DNA of 37,863 nucleotides from Chromera velia (Eukaryota; Sar; Chromeraceae): NCBI GenBank assembly GCA_018398765.1, contig JAHBMJ010000608.1, positions 1 to 37,863 of the forward strand, read 5' to 3'. Shown piece by piece: positions 20,574 to 30,246 of this stretch (position 1 is its first letter; each line of letters starts with the position of its first letter). The notes under the pieces were generated by a model. It saw only the letters and a program-made list of their open reading frames with translations, ran no database searches and was not told where the DNA came from. The position numbers and the translations under genes were made by a program.

Positions 20574-22129
20574 TCAGTCTGTCTTTCCTTCATTTCGCGC
20601 TTCTTCAGTCCCACTGACAAACAAGCAAAGGAAAGATAGCTCAATTGACTTGGGAGGTGTCTCTATCACCCTGCATTTGTTATTCTTTTTGCGCCACTCC
20701 TCTGTGTGTGCGGGAATGAAGTCGGGGATGTCACGAAGGCACAGCGAGGAATCAAGGAAGAAGCGAAGACAAAATCGAAGGCAGAAAGGAGCAAACCAAC
20801 TTAGAAGAAGATCAGGAGAACACGAGCAAGAGGAGGGTGGGGGCCCGGAGGGAAGTCTTTGGTAGAGGCAGGAGCCAGACTGAAAGGCTGGCGGCAGAGT
20901 GTGTACACGTACATCTTGTCTGCAGCCGCTCTCAAGCTATCTCCAAGTGCTTGTTTCCTCTTCCGTCCTTCTGTCTCCTCTCTGCAGGGCAATGGAGGGA
21001 AGAGGAGTTGTGGGTCACCAGGAAAGGGGCAACTTCCGCAAAGGAAGGTCGGACGCCCATGCACATGTTTTTCTTAGGGGTCACATCCCTATTTCAGATT
21101 CATCTGTGTAGGCTGCATGGTCTATTTTCCCAAGGCGTCCTGTCTTCTCATACTGCCAATTTGAACCTCTCCGTGTCTGTGGCTGCTGACTTTGGGGGAG
21201 AGCTGGGGGACTTGTATTGAATTCTGGTTGATCGTATATTGTTCCTTCGTGAATACTGTGATGACATCTGGATACCCACCTACAGGAGAGCTGGGCATAA
21301 TCCCCGGGAGTATGGGTACAGGGTCCTTTATTGTGAGGGGAAAGGGGAGCAGCCAGAGCTGGCAGTCCTGTAGCCATGGAGCAGGTCTGTTGACAAGGGG
21401 GGAGGGGTGGGTAGCGATGGAGACTGTAGAATATATGGGAGGGTTGGGGGACGAGGGGATTCGATGTGTTTTTTTTGGACACAGTGGAGCTTCCTTGAGG
21501 CTGTCATTTTTCTTCCTTTCTTCTCCTGTTGCACTAGGTAATCAGCTCAGCCACTCAACGGAATGATCTCTCTAGCCCCTTCTCCAGGACTGCCATACAC
21601 ACATACACCACCAATAGAGTCATTCTTCCTAAAGCGGGACCCATAGGTGTGCCCTGAGTGAATTTGAATTTGAATTGATGCCCTCAATTGCCTAAATACA
21701 GGAAGGCGAATGTCACGGAAGGCTGCAATGCGAATGATCGCACAACGGGATTTTGTGGAATCCATGAAGGGGATCGTGTGTGACACTCACGGAAAGGTCA
21801 GGCAGGCTCTGGCGGGAGGCGGGGAGGGCGGCGCCTCTGTTTCTGAGAACTTCAAAGAAGGGAGGAAGCAGCTGGAGAAATGCGGTCTTGTACTGTATGT
21901 TTTTCACAGATCATTTCAAAGGAGGCAGGCAATCTGTTCTTCATTCAAATTGTTCTTCAGACTTCTTCACGCAGGAGATGTGTTCTCGCTTGGCTTTCTA
22001 CGCTGTGTGCAGGTGAGGGATGAAGCTCCACAGGCCTATAAAGACTTGAAGGAGGTAATGAGCAATCAGAGCGACTTAGTGGACGTAGTTCACAGACTTC
22101 TCCCCCTGATGAATGTTAAGGGGTTCTAA
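16143..22129 (+). CDS. rtcB: RtcB RNA-splicing ligase, bacterial type, 15 exons
   Basis: RtcB joins RNA 2',3'-cyclic phosphate (3'-phosphate) ends to 5'-OH ends using GTP and Mn2+, in tRNA splicing and RNA repair. Exons assigned by family homology and reading phase: 16143-16306, 16391-16494, 16805-16837, 17297-17443, 17780-17835, 18161-18236, 18618-18699, 19182-19255, 19630-19679, 19892-20009, 20325-20486, 20988-21047, 21286-21384, 21702-21796, 22013-22129. The sum is 1437 nt, 478 aa. Expected residues are present: MPDVHLGKG (84-92), Asp113 and Cys116 in VDIGCGM, Asn200/His201 in GGNHF, His218 in MLHSGS, His350 in HHNY, and His406 in SHGAG (the guanylylated His). The match is to the E. coli type (408 aa). 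The first 45 residues are Arg/Ser-rich without acids, like a mitochondrial presequence. Exon 6 is inferred from phase and spacing; exon 11 could start at 20424 instead. Confidence 0.88.
18700..19181 (+). repeat. (CT)n(GT)n tract at the 3' end of an rtcB intron
   Basis: At about 19108-19161 a (CT)n run passes directly into (GT)n and ends 20 bases before the acceptor CCCTGCAG (exon at 19182). On the transcript this is a long pyrimidine then UG tract in the place of the polypyrimidine tract, so it may take part in splicing. A minus-strand frame over this intron is not supported as a gene. Confidence 0.7.
20010..20987 (+). repeat. (TG)n tracts in rtcB introns 10 and 11
   Basis: A (CG)n(TG)n tract at about 20251-20310 ends 14 bases before the acceptor TTGTGCAG at 20324. 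A second (TG)n lies at about 20530-20571, near the 5' side of the next intron. Both have TG on the coding strand. Confidence 0.75.
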
Positions 22130-23425
22130 TCATTACAGCATCATTGCTGTGCCAACATGTGACTGGACACATGATTGGAAGGCTGATCATGGCCCGATTC
22201 ATGGGTCTATATATGCCAGTGGGCCTAGTAGTGGGCAATGGTGCCAACATGTGCCAGCGTATATATAAGACTACTCAGGGCACCAACTCTGTCTATCACA
22301 TCATAATATTTTGCTAATTAATGATTTTTCCGTATTATTTTAGCTGTGAACGCCTAAAAGCAACTCTTAAGCACACTTGATTAATTAAGTTGAATTGTAA
22401 CTTAATTTCATTTTTTTTTGTACTATTCGATATTTATAACTATAAATAATCGTATTAGTAACCGTACATCAATAGCCGACTTCACGGGCTGTGCATGCGT
22501 TGCTTTTTTAAGAAAATTAGTAGTAATTAGCCCTACAATTAGCCGTGTCATTTTAGAGCTTCAGCTTAGAATCAGCTAGAGCTTCAAGTTTAATTACTAA
22601 AAAACCGTATAACGTAGGCCGGGGGGGGTTATGTGGCGGCCGGTCTGACAGGCAGTGACAGTCGTCTTGTTACTAACTTGAAGTGAGAGCCGTTACTCTT
22701 ATATATATACAGGTAGTGTAGTATCTCTAGTTTAACTTCCAGTCTTGCTTCAACTTTAAGCCTAGTTTCAAGCTATATAATATCCTCGGTACCACAAAAA
22801 TATCTATAAGCAGCAGACTAGCTAAGCCTGATTTTAAGTTAAAATTCAGAATTAAACTGAGAACTAGGCTCTGTACTCCATTAAAAAAAAAAAAAAGTTT
22901 TCCACTATAGGTTAAATTCCAATCTTTTATTTTTTGTTTATTTATCAACTAAAAAGTATATGGTTTTCAATAGTTTTCAATGTAACACCCCGTGCAATAC
23001 TCTTAAAACACTTGAACAACAGTTGTTTGTCTATTGAATGCCATAATATAAATAAAAAAAAAATCTATAGAAAAAACTTTTTCTTATCTTTTATCTTTTT
23101 TTTTTAAATGTAGTGCAAAGCTTAGATTAAGAATTTAATAAGTTCAAAATTAATTTCATATGCATGAATTATAATCAATTAATTGAAATGTTGATCAGTT
23201 GTACTAGTCTTAGCAATGTGATATTAGTCATAATATTACTTTTTAAAGAATAAGCAAAATTATTTGACTTTATTATTTGAATTTTTATTGATGTCAAACT
23301 TTTTTTACTACATAAGAGTGGGCAATACTGAGCCCATAAATCATTGAATTGAATGACAAGTCACAAGTGGTTAAAGCCAGTGAGCCATTACTTAGGCTCT
23401 AGCCAGGCCAGATTATGGCGTAAAG
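22130..23425. other. AT-rich spacer after rtcB
   Basis: No gene was seen. The first 200 bp contain two similar words (gccaacatgtg) near 22152 and 22241. From 22300 to 23330 the DNA is very AT-rich, with T and A runs. At 23338-23390 a GAATTGAAT run followed by gttaaagccagtgagcc resembles sequences near 8885 and, inverted, near 33500. Confidence 0.5.
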
Positions 23426-23966
23426 TGTCACCTATGCAACCACTGTACTCACGCTACTGCTGCAAAGAGAGGAATGCACATAAAGTATCACCTATGCAAC
23501 CACTGCACTCATGACCATAGAAAGGCCTAAGCATCAAGCCGCGGCCTCCGCACGTACGCACCATACCTATGCAAGCCAACTAATCAGGCATGCCAGGGCA
23601 CTCGACACTGTATTGATCCGCAGTAAATCCATGCAGCACAAATGCATGCAATCTTATGTATGCAAGCAATCAAAGTATTACAGACAATAAATATAAGGTT
23701 CTAACAAAGAGTCCTTATCCAACAGACTTCTCTGTACGAGATCTCTCTCTAAGTCTTTGCACGAGATTTCTCCGTGGGGACATTTCTACTAAGTTCCCTA
23801 GGCATATTTATAGCTCTCCCACTGATCTTCACGGTATATTCCCTTATACCGTCTACCTACATCTCCATCCATCTTTCCACTCCACTCGACTCTCTTTCTT
23901 TCTGAGTAATAGGCAGTCAGCACTCTACCTCTTTCGATCCTTCCCTGTGCTATCTATATTATTATG
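23426..23966 (+). repeat. Left long terminal repeat (uninterrupted copy)
   Basis: This copy matches 25535-25962 plus 27897-28030 at high identity, with single substitutions and small indels. It contains GGTATATT at 23833-23840, the counterpart of the transposon target in the other copy, and therefore serves as the empty site. A minisatellite-like unit (…actcacgctactgctgcaaagagaggaatgcac…) occurs near its start. Confidence 0.65.
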
Positions 23967-23990
23967 TGGTGCCGGCTCCCGGGATCGAAC
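23967..23990 (+). promoter_or_regulatory. Putative tRNA primer binding site
   Basis: The 24 bases begin TGGTGCCGGCTCCCGGGATC. Their complement ends in CCA, preceded by a discriminator A, a seven-base acceptor strand and a T-loop TTCGATC inside a mostly paired stem, as expected for the 3' end of a tRNA. This is how reverse transcription primer sites look just downstream of a 5' LTR. The tRNA identity was not determined. Confidence 0.55.
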
Positions 23991-26566
23991 TGGGGCACCC
24001 TTTTTTTTTCACTTCTCACAAACTTCTGGAAGACCAATGGTCGTTTCTCTGTCTTCGAACGCCATCATCTGACCTTCTCTTCTTTCCACAGATGTTTTCC
24101 TTCTCGAGGAATGTACGTCTATGTTTTTTGTGGTGGTACCTCTCCACTCGAAGCCATCAACCATAATCACATCTCAAACCTCCTCTACTCAATCCACTTC
24201 TCTTGAAGCTTCCTGCCTCTCTTTCTTTGGCAGCAACAGACTCGTCGTTACGCACTGACGGCCTGTCTGTACTAGTAACATCACACCTGCAGAACGCCCA
24301 CGTGCGCCCACCAACCACTTCCACAACCACGTAATAGCTTTGTCCTTCCCTCGATATTTGCAGACCACCTTCGCTCTGGTGATCTGCTAACCGTCTTCAC
24401 TCTGGCACAAACGCACACGCCCTTTCCACAATACACAACGTGGAAAGGAGTGTGACCCAAGTTGGGCTTCCCGCCTGCACACCAAACTGAATAAAACTCA
24501 GTATGTGGCTGCCATGTCCCCTCTGTGGCGCAGCAAAGATTCTTTTCTCCTCTGGTGTGGCTCTCGATCCACGGCGGAGGGTACAATACAAACAACAAGG
24601 TCACCAGGACGCACGAAGATCACTTACAAGCACTGGAGCCCAACATGCCATCATCGTTCGGATCTCTTCACGAGGGAGAAGGAGGTGGAGCGTATGAAAG
24701 GAAAGGGAAAGAAAGACAGATTGCACAGATTTCTTCTCTTCTCGCCTCGAGTTACAATTCATAATCATAAACATACACAAATTAACATACACGCCCACAA
24801 GCATTCATACAAACAAACGTGAAACGAATAGAGAGGAAAAGAGTCATTCAACCTTGGCGGCTTCTTCATTCCCTCTTCTCTATCCGTCTGATAATAGACG
24901 TTTTTGTTCACTCGACAACCAATGTCAACCATGGGCAATTGCGTTTCAAATCTACTTATGCAAAACAAAAGATCGACGCACACAAAGAAACGTCATCAGC
25001 ATAAATACAAACACATTGCATCGCATTTTTCTTTCCAAATCTCTATGACTGTCTTCTTTAGATCTCTTTTTGAGGGAGAAGGACACATCAAGACAAAAGG
25101 GTTTACACAAACATTGTTAACCCACACAGCTATTGTACGTATGCGGGTGAAGTAACGCTCTCCTCTAGAAAGCTTGCTGCTTTTGCCCGTCTTGTTTCAC
25201 CTCGTTTCGCAGACACAAGAGGTAGGGTTCATGCTAGGGTTCATGCTGCAATCACACACAATCCACACACTGTCACACACTCAAACTCGCAGTGCAAAGC
25301 TAGCAAAGCATCGCACAAAGCGTCAACAACTTACCCACACAAAGCATGCAACCAAACACAGATCTCTTTGAATCCATTCCAATTTTCTTCTCATCTGCAC
25401 TTGCTACCGCTACAAGGAGGGAAATATATGTAAAGAGACACACACGATACAGATACAAGAAAAGAGACGCTCGCACACTTACCGTCGCATCTACCTCCTA
25501 CGCTACCGCTGTAAAGAGAGGAATGCACATAAAATGTTATCTATACAATACAACTACTGTACTCACACTACCGCTGCAAAGAGAGGAATGCACGTAAAGT
25601 GTCACCTAGTATGCAACCACTGCACTCACGACCATAGAAAGCATCAAGCTGCGGCCTCCACACGTACGCACTGCGCCTATGCAAGCCAATCAATCAGGCA
25701 TGCCGAGGCACTTGATACTGTATTGATCCGCAGTAAATCCATACAGCATAAATACATGCAATCTAGCATGCAATCTTATGTATGCAAGCAATCAAAGCAT
25801 TACAGATAATAAATACAAGGTTCTAACAAAGAGTCCTTATCGAACAGACTTCTCTGTACGAGATCTCTCTCTAAGTCTTTGCATGAGATTTCTCCGTGGG
25901 AACATCTCTACTAAGTTCCCTAGGTACATTTATAGCTCTCCCACTGATCTTCATGGTACATTCAAAGGTGTTTAGTCACTTGTGATTTGAATATATTTAA
26001 TTATCCTATATAAAGTGATTGAATGTGATTGAATGAAGTGATTAATTAGCCAAAGTCCGATTTTTACTAGTCTTTAATACCTTTGGTCATTCTAATGGTG
26101 CGTAGTTTTTTTTTGCGTTATAAAACAAATGTTTTGGGAGTAGCTTAGAGGCTTGTGCACATCCAGTGCACTACATGCATGGCCTAGCCTATGCAGCCCA
26201 GGCCAGCCATGCACGCGCCGGCGCGGCCCACCACTCTTACTAGTGGCCACGGCCATCGGTGCATACATTTGGAGCCAAATAGCCAATTGTACATGTTACA
26301 TCAAAAATTGGGTTTTGAAAAGTTCATACATGAGTTTCAAACATAAGGTAAGATGCAAACTTAAAGTCACAACAAGCCATGATACCAGTCTGAGATGACT
26401 GAGGCCTGAGATATTCAGACGATTAACTTTATAGTTTGAAAATGAGTTAAGTGGATATACGAGACTTCTTCAAAGCAGTTTAGCCACCGCTCAGCAAACC
26501 TGTAGAATTGTATACATGCAATTGCTGCGGGACGACAGCCAGAAGTAGCAGAGGGACGTCCAATCT

Positions 26567-26791
26567 TTAGACTCATCTTCGAAGCTGCAAAAAAAAGATA
26601 GAAGAAATCAAAAAAACAATCGCTACCCAGCATCAAAATGAGCTCAAAAAGAAAATTATTGCAAAGATTGGAGATAATGCCACTCTGCTTCATCACGTTG
26701 TCTCCACCACTATAGAGGGTGAGGTTCCATTTCTTTCTTCAGTGAAGATGTACTTAAATGATCTTCTTGTCAAGTGGCTTGTTGCTAGCTG
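26567..26791 (+). other. Open frame in the hAT-type element, no ATG start
   Basis: About 74 codons are open to a TGA at 26789-26791. The translation has a Lys-rich helical start and then a mixed hydrophobic segment ending in LVKWLVAS, which looks like genuine protein. It may be an exon joined to the next frame: a GTGAGG donor-like site lies at about 26718. No homologue was recognised. Confidence 0.3.
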
Positions 26792-26825
26792 AGTTTCTAC
26801 CTCCAAACACTTCTGAGTCGGTGAT

Positions 26826-27194
26826 ATGATTGAGGTTCAATACAAGTCAAGCTCACTGACAGGAATTAATCAGTCAGGAAAGCTAAAGGCGTGGATTGCA
26901 CTGCAAACCAAGCTTCCAATCAAAGATACTGAAGAAGCAAGTCAGAAAGCAGGAGGAATCCTTCAGATTAGATGGATGGAAGGGACAGTGAATGGAAAAA
27001 ACATGGCAACATACCAAGAGTGTGATAACCAAGGTTTGTACATCAGCATACACGAAGTTATATGGTGGAAGGTGGTACAACGAGAAGCAGCAAAGCCCCC
27101 AAAGCCCGCACCAATTAGATCGGGCCCCAGTGCTCCAGTGGGGACTCAGTCTGGAGGTACAAAAGCGAAGGGCCGCCCCCCGGCTAAAAGATGA
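26826..27194 (+). CDS. Hypothetical protein in the hAT-type element
   Basis: This frame is 122 aa from ATG to TGA. The first 85 residues are a compact mix of beta-prone segments with conserved-looking Trp (AWIALQTKLP, ILQIRWMEG, ISIHEVIWWKV), which could be an SH3- or Tudor-like barrel. The last 35 residues are rich in Pro, Lys, Ala and Gly and end in a basic tail. Either a self-standing element protein or the last exon of a captured host gene would fit. It does not resemble hAT transposase motifs. The stop just upstream of the ATG (TGA at 26814) limits extension without splicing. Confidence 0.35.
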   Translation: MIEVQYKSSSLTGINQSGKLKAWIALQTKLPIKDTEEASQKAGGILQIRWMEGTVNGKNMATYQECDNQGLYISIHEVIWWKVVQREAAKPPKPAPIRSGPSAPVGTQSGGTKAKGRPPAKR

Positions 27195-28030
27195 AATTTG
27201 AAAAGGGGGGCAACGACTCAATGAGTGTCAATTGACGTCGATGTGTGCATGTTTCTCTTATTTATATGCGCGTTTGCATGATTGATGTTTACATTTATGT
27301 CTTTGCATACATCTTTCTGCTTATTTGTACCCAGATGATTTTTTGCTTGACAGTGCTTATGGTGTTTTGGTGTTTCGCGTTCGAATGCTGAAAGTGAAAA
27401 AGAGTGCATCTTACGTAGTGCATACAGTAAGGACTCCTTTCGCTATATAGTGTGTGCTGCAGTGTGTATGCATGTTTTGGTGTAGTGTGTGTATGTTCAT
27501 GCAATGAGAACGTGTATGAACTTTCAACCATGTATTCATATGATATGTTACTTGCCAGTTTAATAACTTTATAAATTGTAAGATTTTATAAAATTCTAGT
27601 AACACTGTAATACAGTCTAGTATAGTAACACTACTGCCTATTGACAGTGCCTAACAGCTAGATAGCCCCTGTTTATCTTTTTTAAAACCAATTTTTTATA
27701 GTCATAAACTGTGTTTAAAAAAAAAAAATCAAAAATGTAGCCTGGAGGGCAGAGCCCCCCTTAATTAATTTAGGAATATATTCCTGAATATATTCCTGAT
27801 TATATTACTTAACCCTCAATCATCATCATCATCATCATCATCACTTTTGAAGTGAGTAACTGGTGAATAAATATATTCCGTGATTAAACACCTTTGGGTA
27901 CATTCCCTTGTACCGTCTACCTACATCTCCATCCATCTTTCTACTCCACTCGACTCTCTTTCTTTCTGAGTGATAGACAGTCAGCACTCTACCTCTTTCG
28001 ATCCTTGCCTGTGCTGACTGTTTTATTACG

Positions 28031-28724
28031 TATGGATTGTTCGTTTCATCATCAGCTAGGGACTGTTCACAATCAATCAATTCATCTAGCCTCCGTATGC
28101 AGTGTGCCAGTGTGTACTGTGCATGCACTTTACGACACATCCATGCAAAGTTAGGATTAAGTACCGCTGTCGACACTCATTCGATGAAATGACCAAAAGT
28201 TTACAAACTTGAAGCCCGCGCAACCCTCGGAACCCTCGTAACCCTCGTTTCTCTCTCAAAACTTCTCAAAACCGTCATGTGTCTGGTATTACACAGCTTA
28301 CGACAAACAACATCCGATGCAACTGCAAACAAAACGTGACGCCTATATCTATCTCACTCACATCACCCAATAGCTGTGCTTCAACGCTTTGATCTTTCTC
28401 ACCATGCATGAAGACAGAAGCCGCAAGCGCGAGAGAGAAGTGCATAAAACGGGACACTGCAAAGCATAGATATTTCCAACAAACTCCACGCTGCTTCAGT
28501 TGTAAGTAAATCAAAAAAAGAACTTCAAGACACAAGAAGAAGGAAAGCGGCAAGCAGTAACAGACACAGAAGGGCAGGATGTCGCAGTGTTCAAGTTCCA
28601 GATCAACGCCAAACAGAAAACTGAAAGGAGGAAATAAGCAAACACGACGAGTGAAAATCTGAGAGAGGCTCAGCCGGCTTGACAATGAACCCCCCTGCCC
28701 TCAGAGCTTTGGTCGACAATGCTT
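28031..28724. other. Spacer with short AACCCTCG repeat
   Basis: No gene is supported. A short tandem (aaccctcg, three imperfect copies) lies at about 28222-28248. The right part is probably the 3' UTR of the minus-strand gene ending at 28725; a 136-codon frame on the minus strand there is Cys/Phe/Leu-biased and not convincing. Confidence 0.4.
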
Positions 28725-29789
28725 TCAAGTTGATTTAGCAAAGACGCTCCCCGCAACACACCCGATCCCACGGACTCCGGTTCCAATTTCCTGCACTATC
28801 CCAGTAGTCAGACCGTGACGTGTCGTACACCAGTTGTTCACCGAAGCGATGCAAGTCATATCTCCTGTCGCAGACCCAAAACAACCCGGGATCTCCGCAT
28901 ACGGCACGTCGGTGTAGACGGCAGGGTTCCAGCACATGACTCCAAACGATGAAGGACCAATCTCTTGAATAATCCCGTTACCACCGTGGCCGTTGGCTGA
29001 GCACCAGCGCTTCGCGGCAGCCCGACACGAAGAACCGTTGCTCTGATCAAAAACGCATCCACTGTGATGAGCATGAAGGTCCTGGAAGGGAACATCGTGT
29101 CTGTTACCTCTCAGGCAAGAGTAAGAGAGAGCAGCCCCCTGCACGCGTCGCGCGAATCCACCCGAGAACCCCGCGCGCTGGCACGCCCTGCTGATCGCTG
29201 CAACACAGTTGGGTCCGTCACCCGCAGCTGGATTTGTGCATGCATCGTGATAGTGACGGAGGTTGAGCTCGTATTCAACCGTTGCCTCTCCTGCCTCTAC
29301 AGGCGGGGGGTCCTCACCCGCTGGCACGACTGCCCAACGATCAGTAGATCCAGCAATGCCAGGTCCTCGAATCGAGAGGTGGTAAACGTGCACCGCGGCG
29401 TTCGGTCCAACAGAGACTGTGATGCTCTGCGTGCTGCTTCTCGTCTGCGTCTGTGACGTATCAATGCTCTCTTTCAGCCGCTCCATGTACTTCTGTGTCA
29501 GTGAGGCCGAGCTGTTTGCTTTGACATTGATCACTTTGATGAGTCCCTTGGCCTCAGCGCTTGTGGAGAACTGGAAAAACGAATCTCTCTGTCTAATTCT
29601 TTCGTAGAAAGTCGTGTGTGTAGCTGACACGGACTCTGTGATTGTGTGTGTAAACGTCGTCTGAACGCCGGAGGGGTTGTTGAAGACGAAGGGAATACCC
29701 CAAGAAAAGTCGTACTCAAGAGAGAGTGTCTCTTGAGCATCAGCCCCCACCAGACTGTAAGCGGCCAGAAACAGTACTGCCTTCAACAT
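28725..29789 (-). CDS. Secreted protein: possible aerolysin-like region plus three Cys repeats
   Basis: A single-exon frame of 354 aa. Residues 1-18 form a clear signal peptide with a likely cut after ADA. Residues 40-150 are Ser/Thr-rich with alternating polar and hydrophobic residues and a VGPNAAVHVYHL strand. This resembles the membrane-insertion part of aerolysin/natterin-type beta-pore-forming proteins; the assignment is tentative. The C-terminal half holds three repeats with fixed spacing C-x(9,10)-C-x7-C-x(21,22)-C (Cys 184/195/203/225, 245/255/263/286, 303/313/321/344). Repeats two and three share GI(I/V)QEIG. All twelve Cys fall in the repeats, so two disulfides per repeat in the secretory path are likely. 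A cell-surface or carbohydrate-binding role for the repeats is possible, but I do not recognise the domain. Confidence 0.75.
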   Translation of the reverse strand: MLKAVLFLAAYSLVGADAQETLSLEYDFSWGIPFVFNNPSGVQTTFTHTITESVSATHTTFYERIRQRDSFFQFSTSAEAKGLIKVINVKANSSASLTQKYMERLKESIDTSQTQTRSSTQSITVSVGPNAAVHVYHLSIRGPGIAGSTDRWAVVPAGEDPPPVEAGEATVEYELNLRHYHDACTNPAAGDGPNCVAAISRACQRAGFSGGFARRVQGAALSYSCLRGNRHDVPFQDLHAHHSGCVFDQSNGSSCRAAAKRWCSANGHGGNGIIQEIGPSSFGVMCWNPAVYTDVPYAEIPGCFGSATGDMTCIASVNNWCTTRHGLTTGIVQEIGTGVRGIGCVAGSVFAKST

Positions 29790-29821
29790 CGCGACAGTGC
29801 ACCAAATTGGACAACTTTCGG

Positions 29822-29829
29822 CTATATAA
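29822..29829 (-). promoter_or_regulatory. TATA box of the secreted Cys-repeat gene
   Basis: On the minus strand the sequence reads TTATATAG. It lies 34-40 bases before the ATG at 29789, which would put the transcription start very close to the start codon and leave a very short leader. Confidence 0.45.
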
Positions 29830-30058
29830 GTACCCAGGAGAACTGAATCAGGAACAAAGTAACTGACACACGAGCTGCTGTCCGATCATGTGAGGTGTCT
29901 GTCAGAAATTATCGAAAAAAGACTCTGAATGTACAACTTTGAAGTTTGAAGGGAAAATCTGTGGAGATGTTGCCGCGCGCGCAACATGAACATGCGAATG
30001 TTGGCAACACTTTGCAACGCTCGTGTATAGCCGCGCGCGCCCCGCGGCCCTTGGTCGC

Positions 30059-30246
30059 CTCGGGGGGCAGCTCAGCTTTGCTGAGATCAGCCGAGATCGA
30101 GGCCCCAGCTGAGATCGCACGCACTCGCATAACGCATTTTTTCATTTTTGGAGGGGGGGGCGGGTTCAGTGTCTATCTGTTTGTTTATCTGTCACGGTGT
30201 CACCCTGATTCCAAAATGTGCCCCTCAAGCAACTCGTAAGGAGCCG
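30059..30246 (+). repeat. Long inverted repeat, left copy
   Basis: From ctcggggggcagctcagc to gcaactcgtaaggagcc. The reverse complement of 33963-34122 matches this stretch with small indels, including gctgagatcagccgaga, cgcactcgcataacg and ccaaaatgtgc. The upstream 29960-30058 is GC-rich with GCGCGC words. Confidence 0.8.

Larger units (their letters stand above)
25963..27896. mobile_element. hAT-type DNA transposon, 1934 bp, inside the LTR
   Basis: The ends are inverted repeats CAAAGGTGTTTAGTCAC (25963) and its near-perfect complement ending at 27896 (one mismatch in 17). They are flanked by an 8-bp direct repeat GGTACATT (25955-25962 and 27897-27904). The left LTR gives the empty site, so the ends are certain. 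The 8-bp duplication plus ends beginning CAAAG fit the hAT superfamily. The interior has two short open frames (26567-26791 and 26826-27194) but no recognisable hAT transposase, so it is probably non-autonomous. A (CAT)n run lies near the right end at about 27817-27842. Confidence 0.88.
23426..28030 (+). mobile_element. Apparent non-autonomous LTR retrotransposon
   Basis: Two long direct repeats bound a region of about 1.5 kb. The first is 23426-23966. The second is 25535-25962 resumed at 27897-28030, after removing an inserted transposon. Both begin with TG. Immediately after the first repeat comes a plausible tRNA primer binding site. A purine-rich run (aaagagaggaa) just before the second repeat could be the polypurine tract. 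The inside (23991-25534) has no gag, protease or polymerase frame, so the element would need another element's proteins. The 3' ends of the repeats do not end in the usual CA and I found no 5-bp target duplication, so the boundaries are approximate. An old tandem duplication is the alternative. Confidence 0.55.
25535..28030 (+). repeat. Right long terminal repeat, split by a transposon
   Basis: The two parts, 25535-25962 and 27897-28030, together match the left repeat once one copy of GGTACATT is removed. Alignment continues on both sides of the insertion without loss. Confidence 0.65.

Noticed and set aside
28275-28685. 136-codon minus-strand frame downstream of the secreted protein gene
   Set aside because: Biased Phe/Leu/Cys composition, no domain, and its position fits a 3' UTR.
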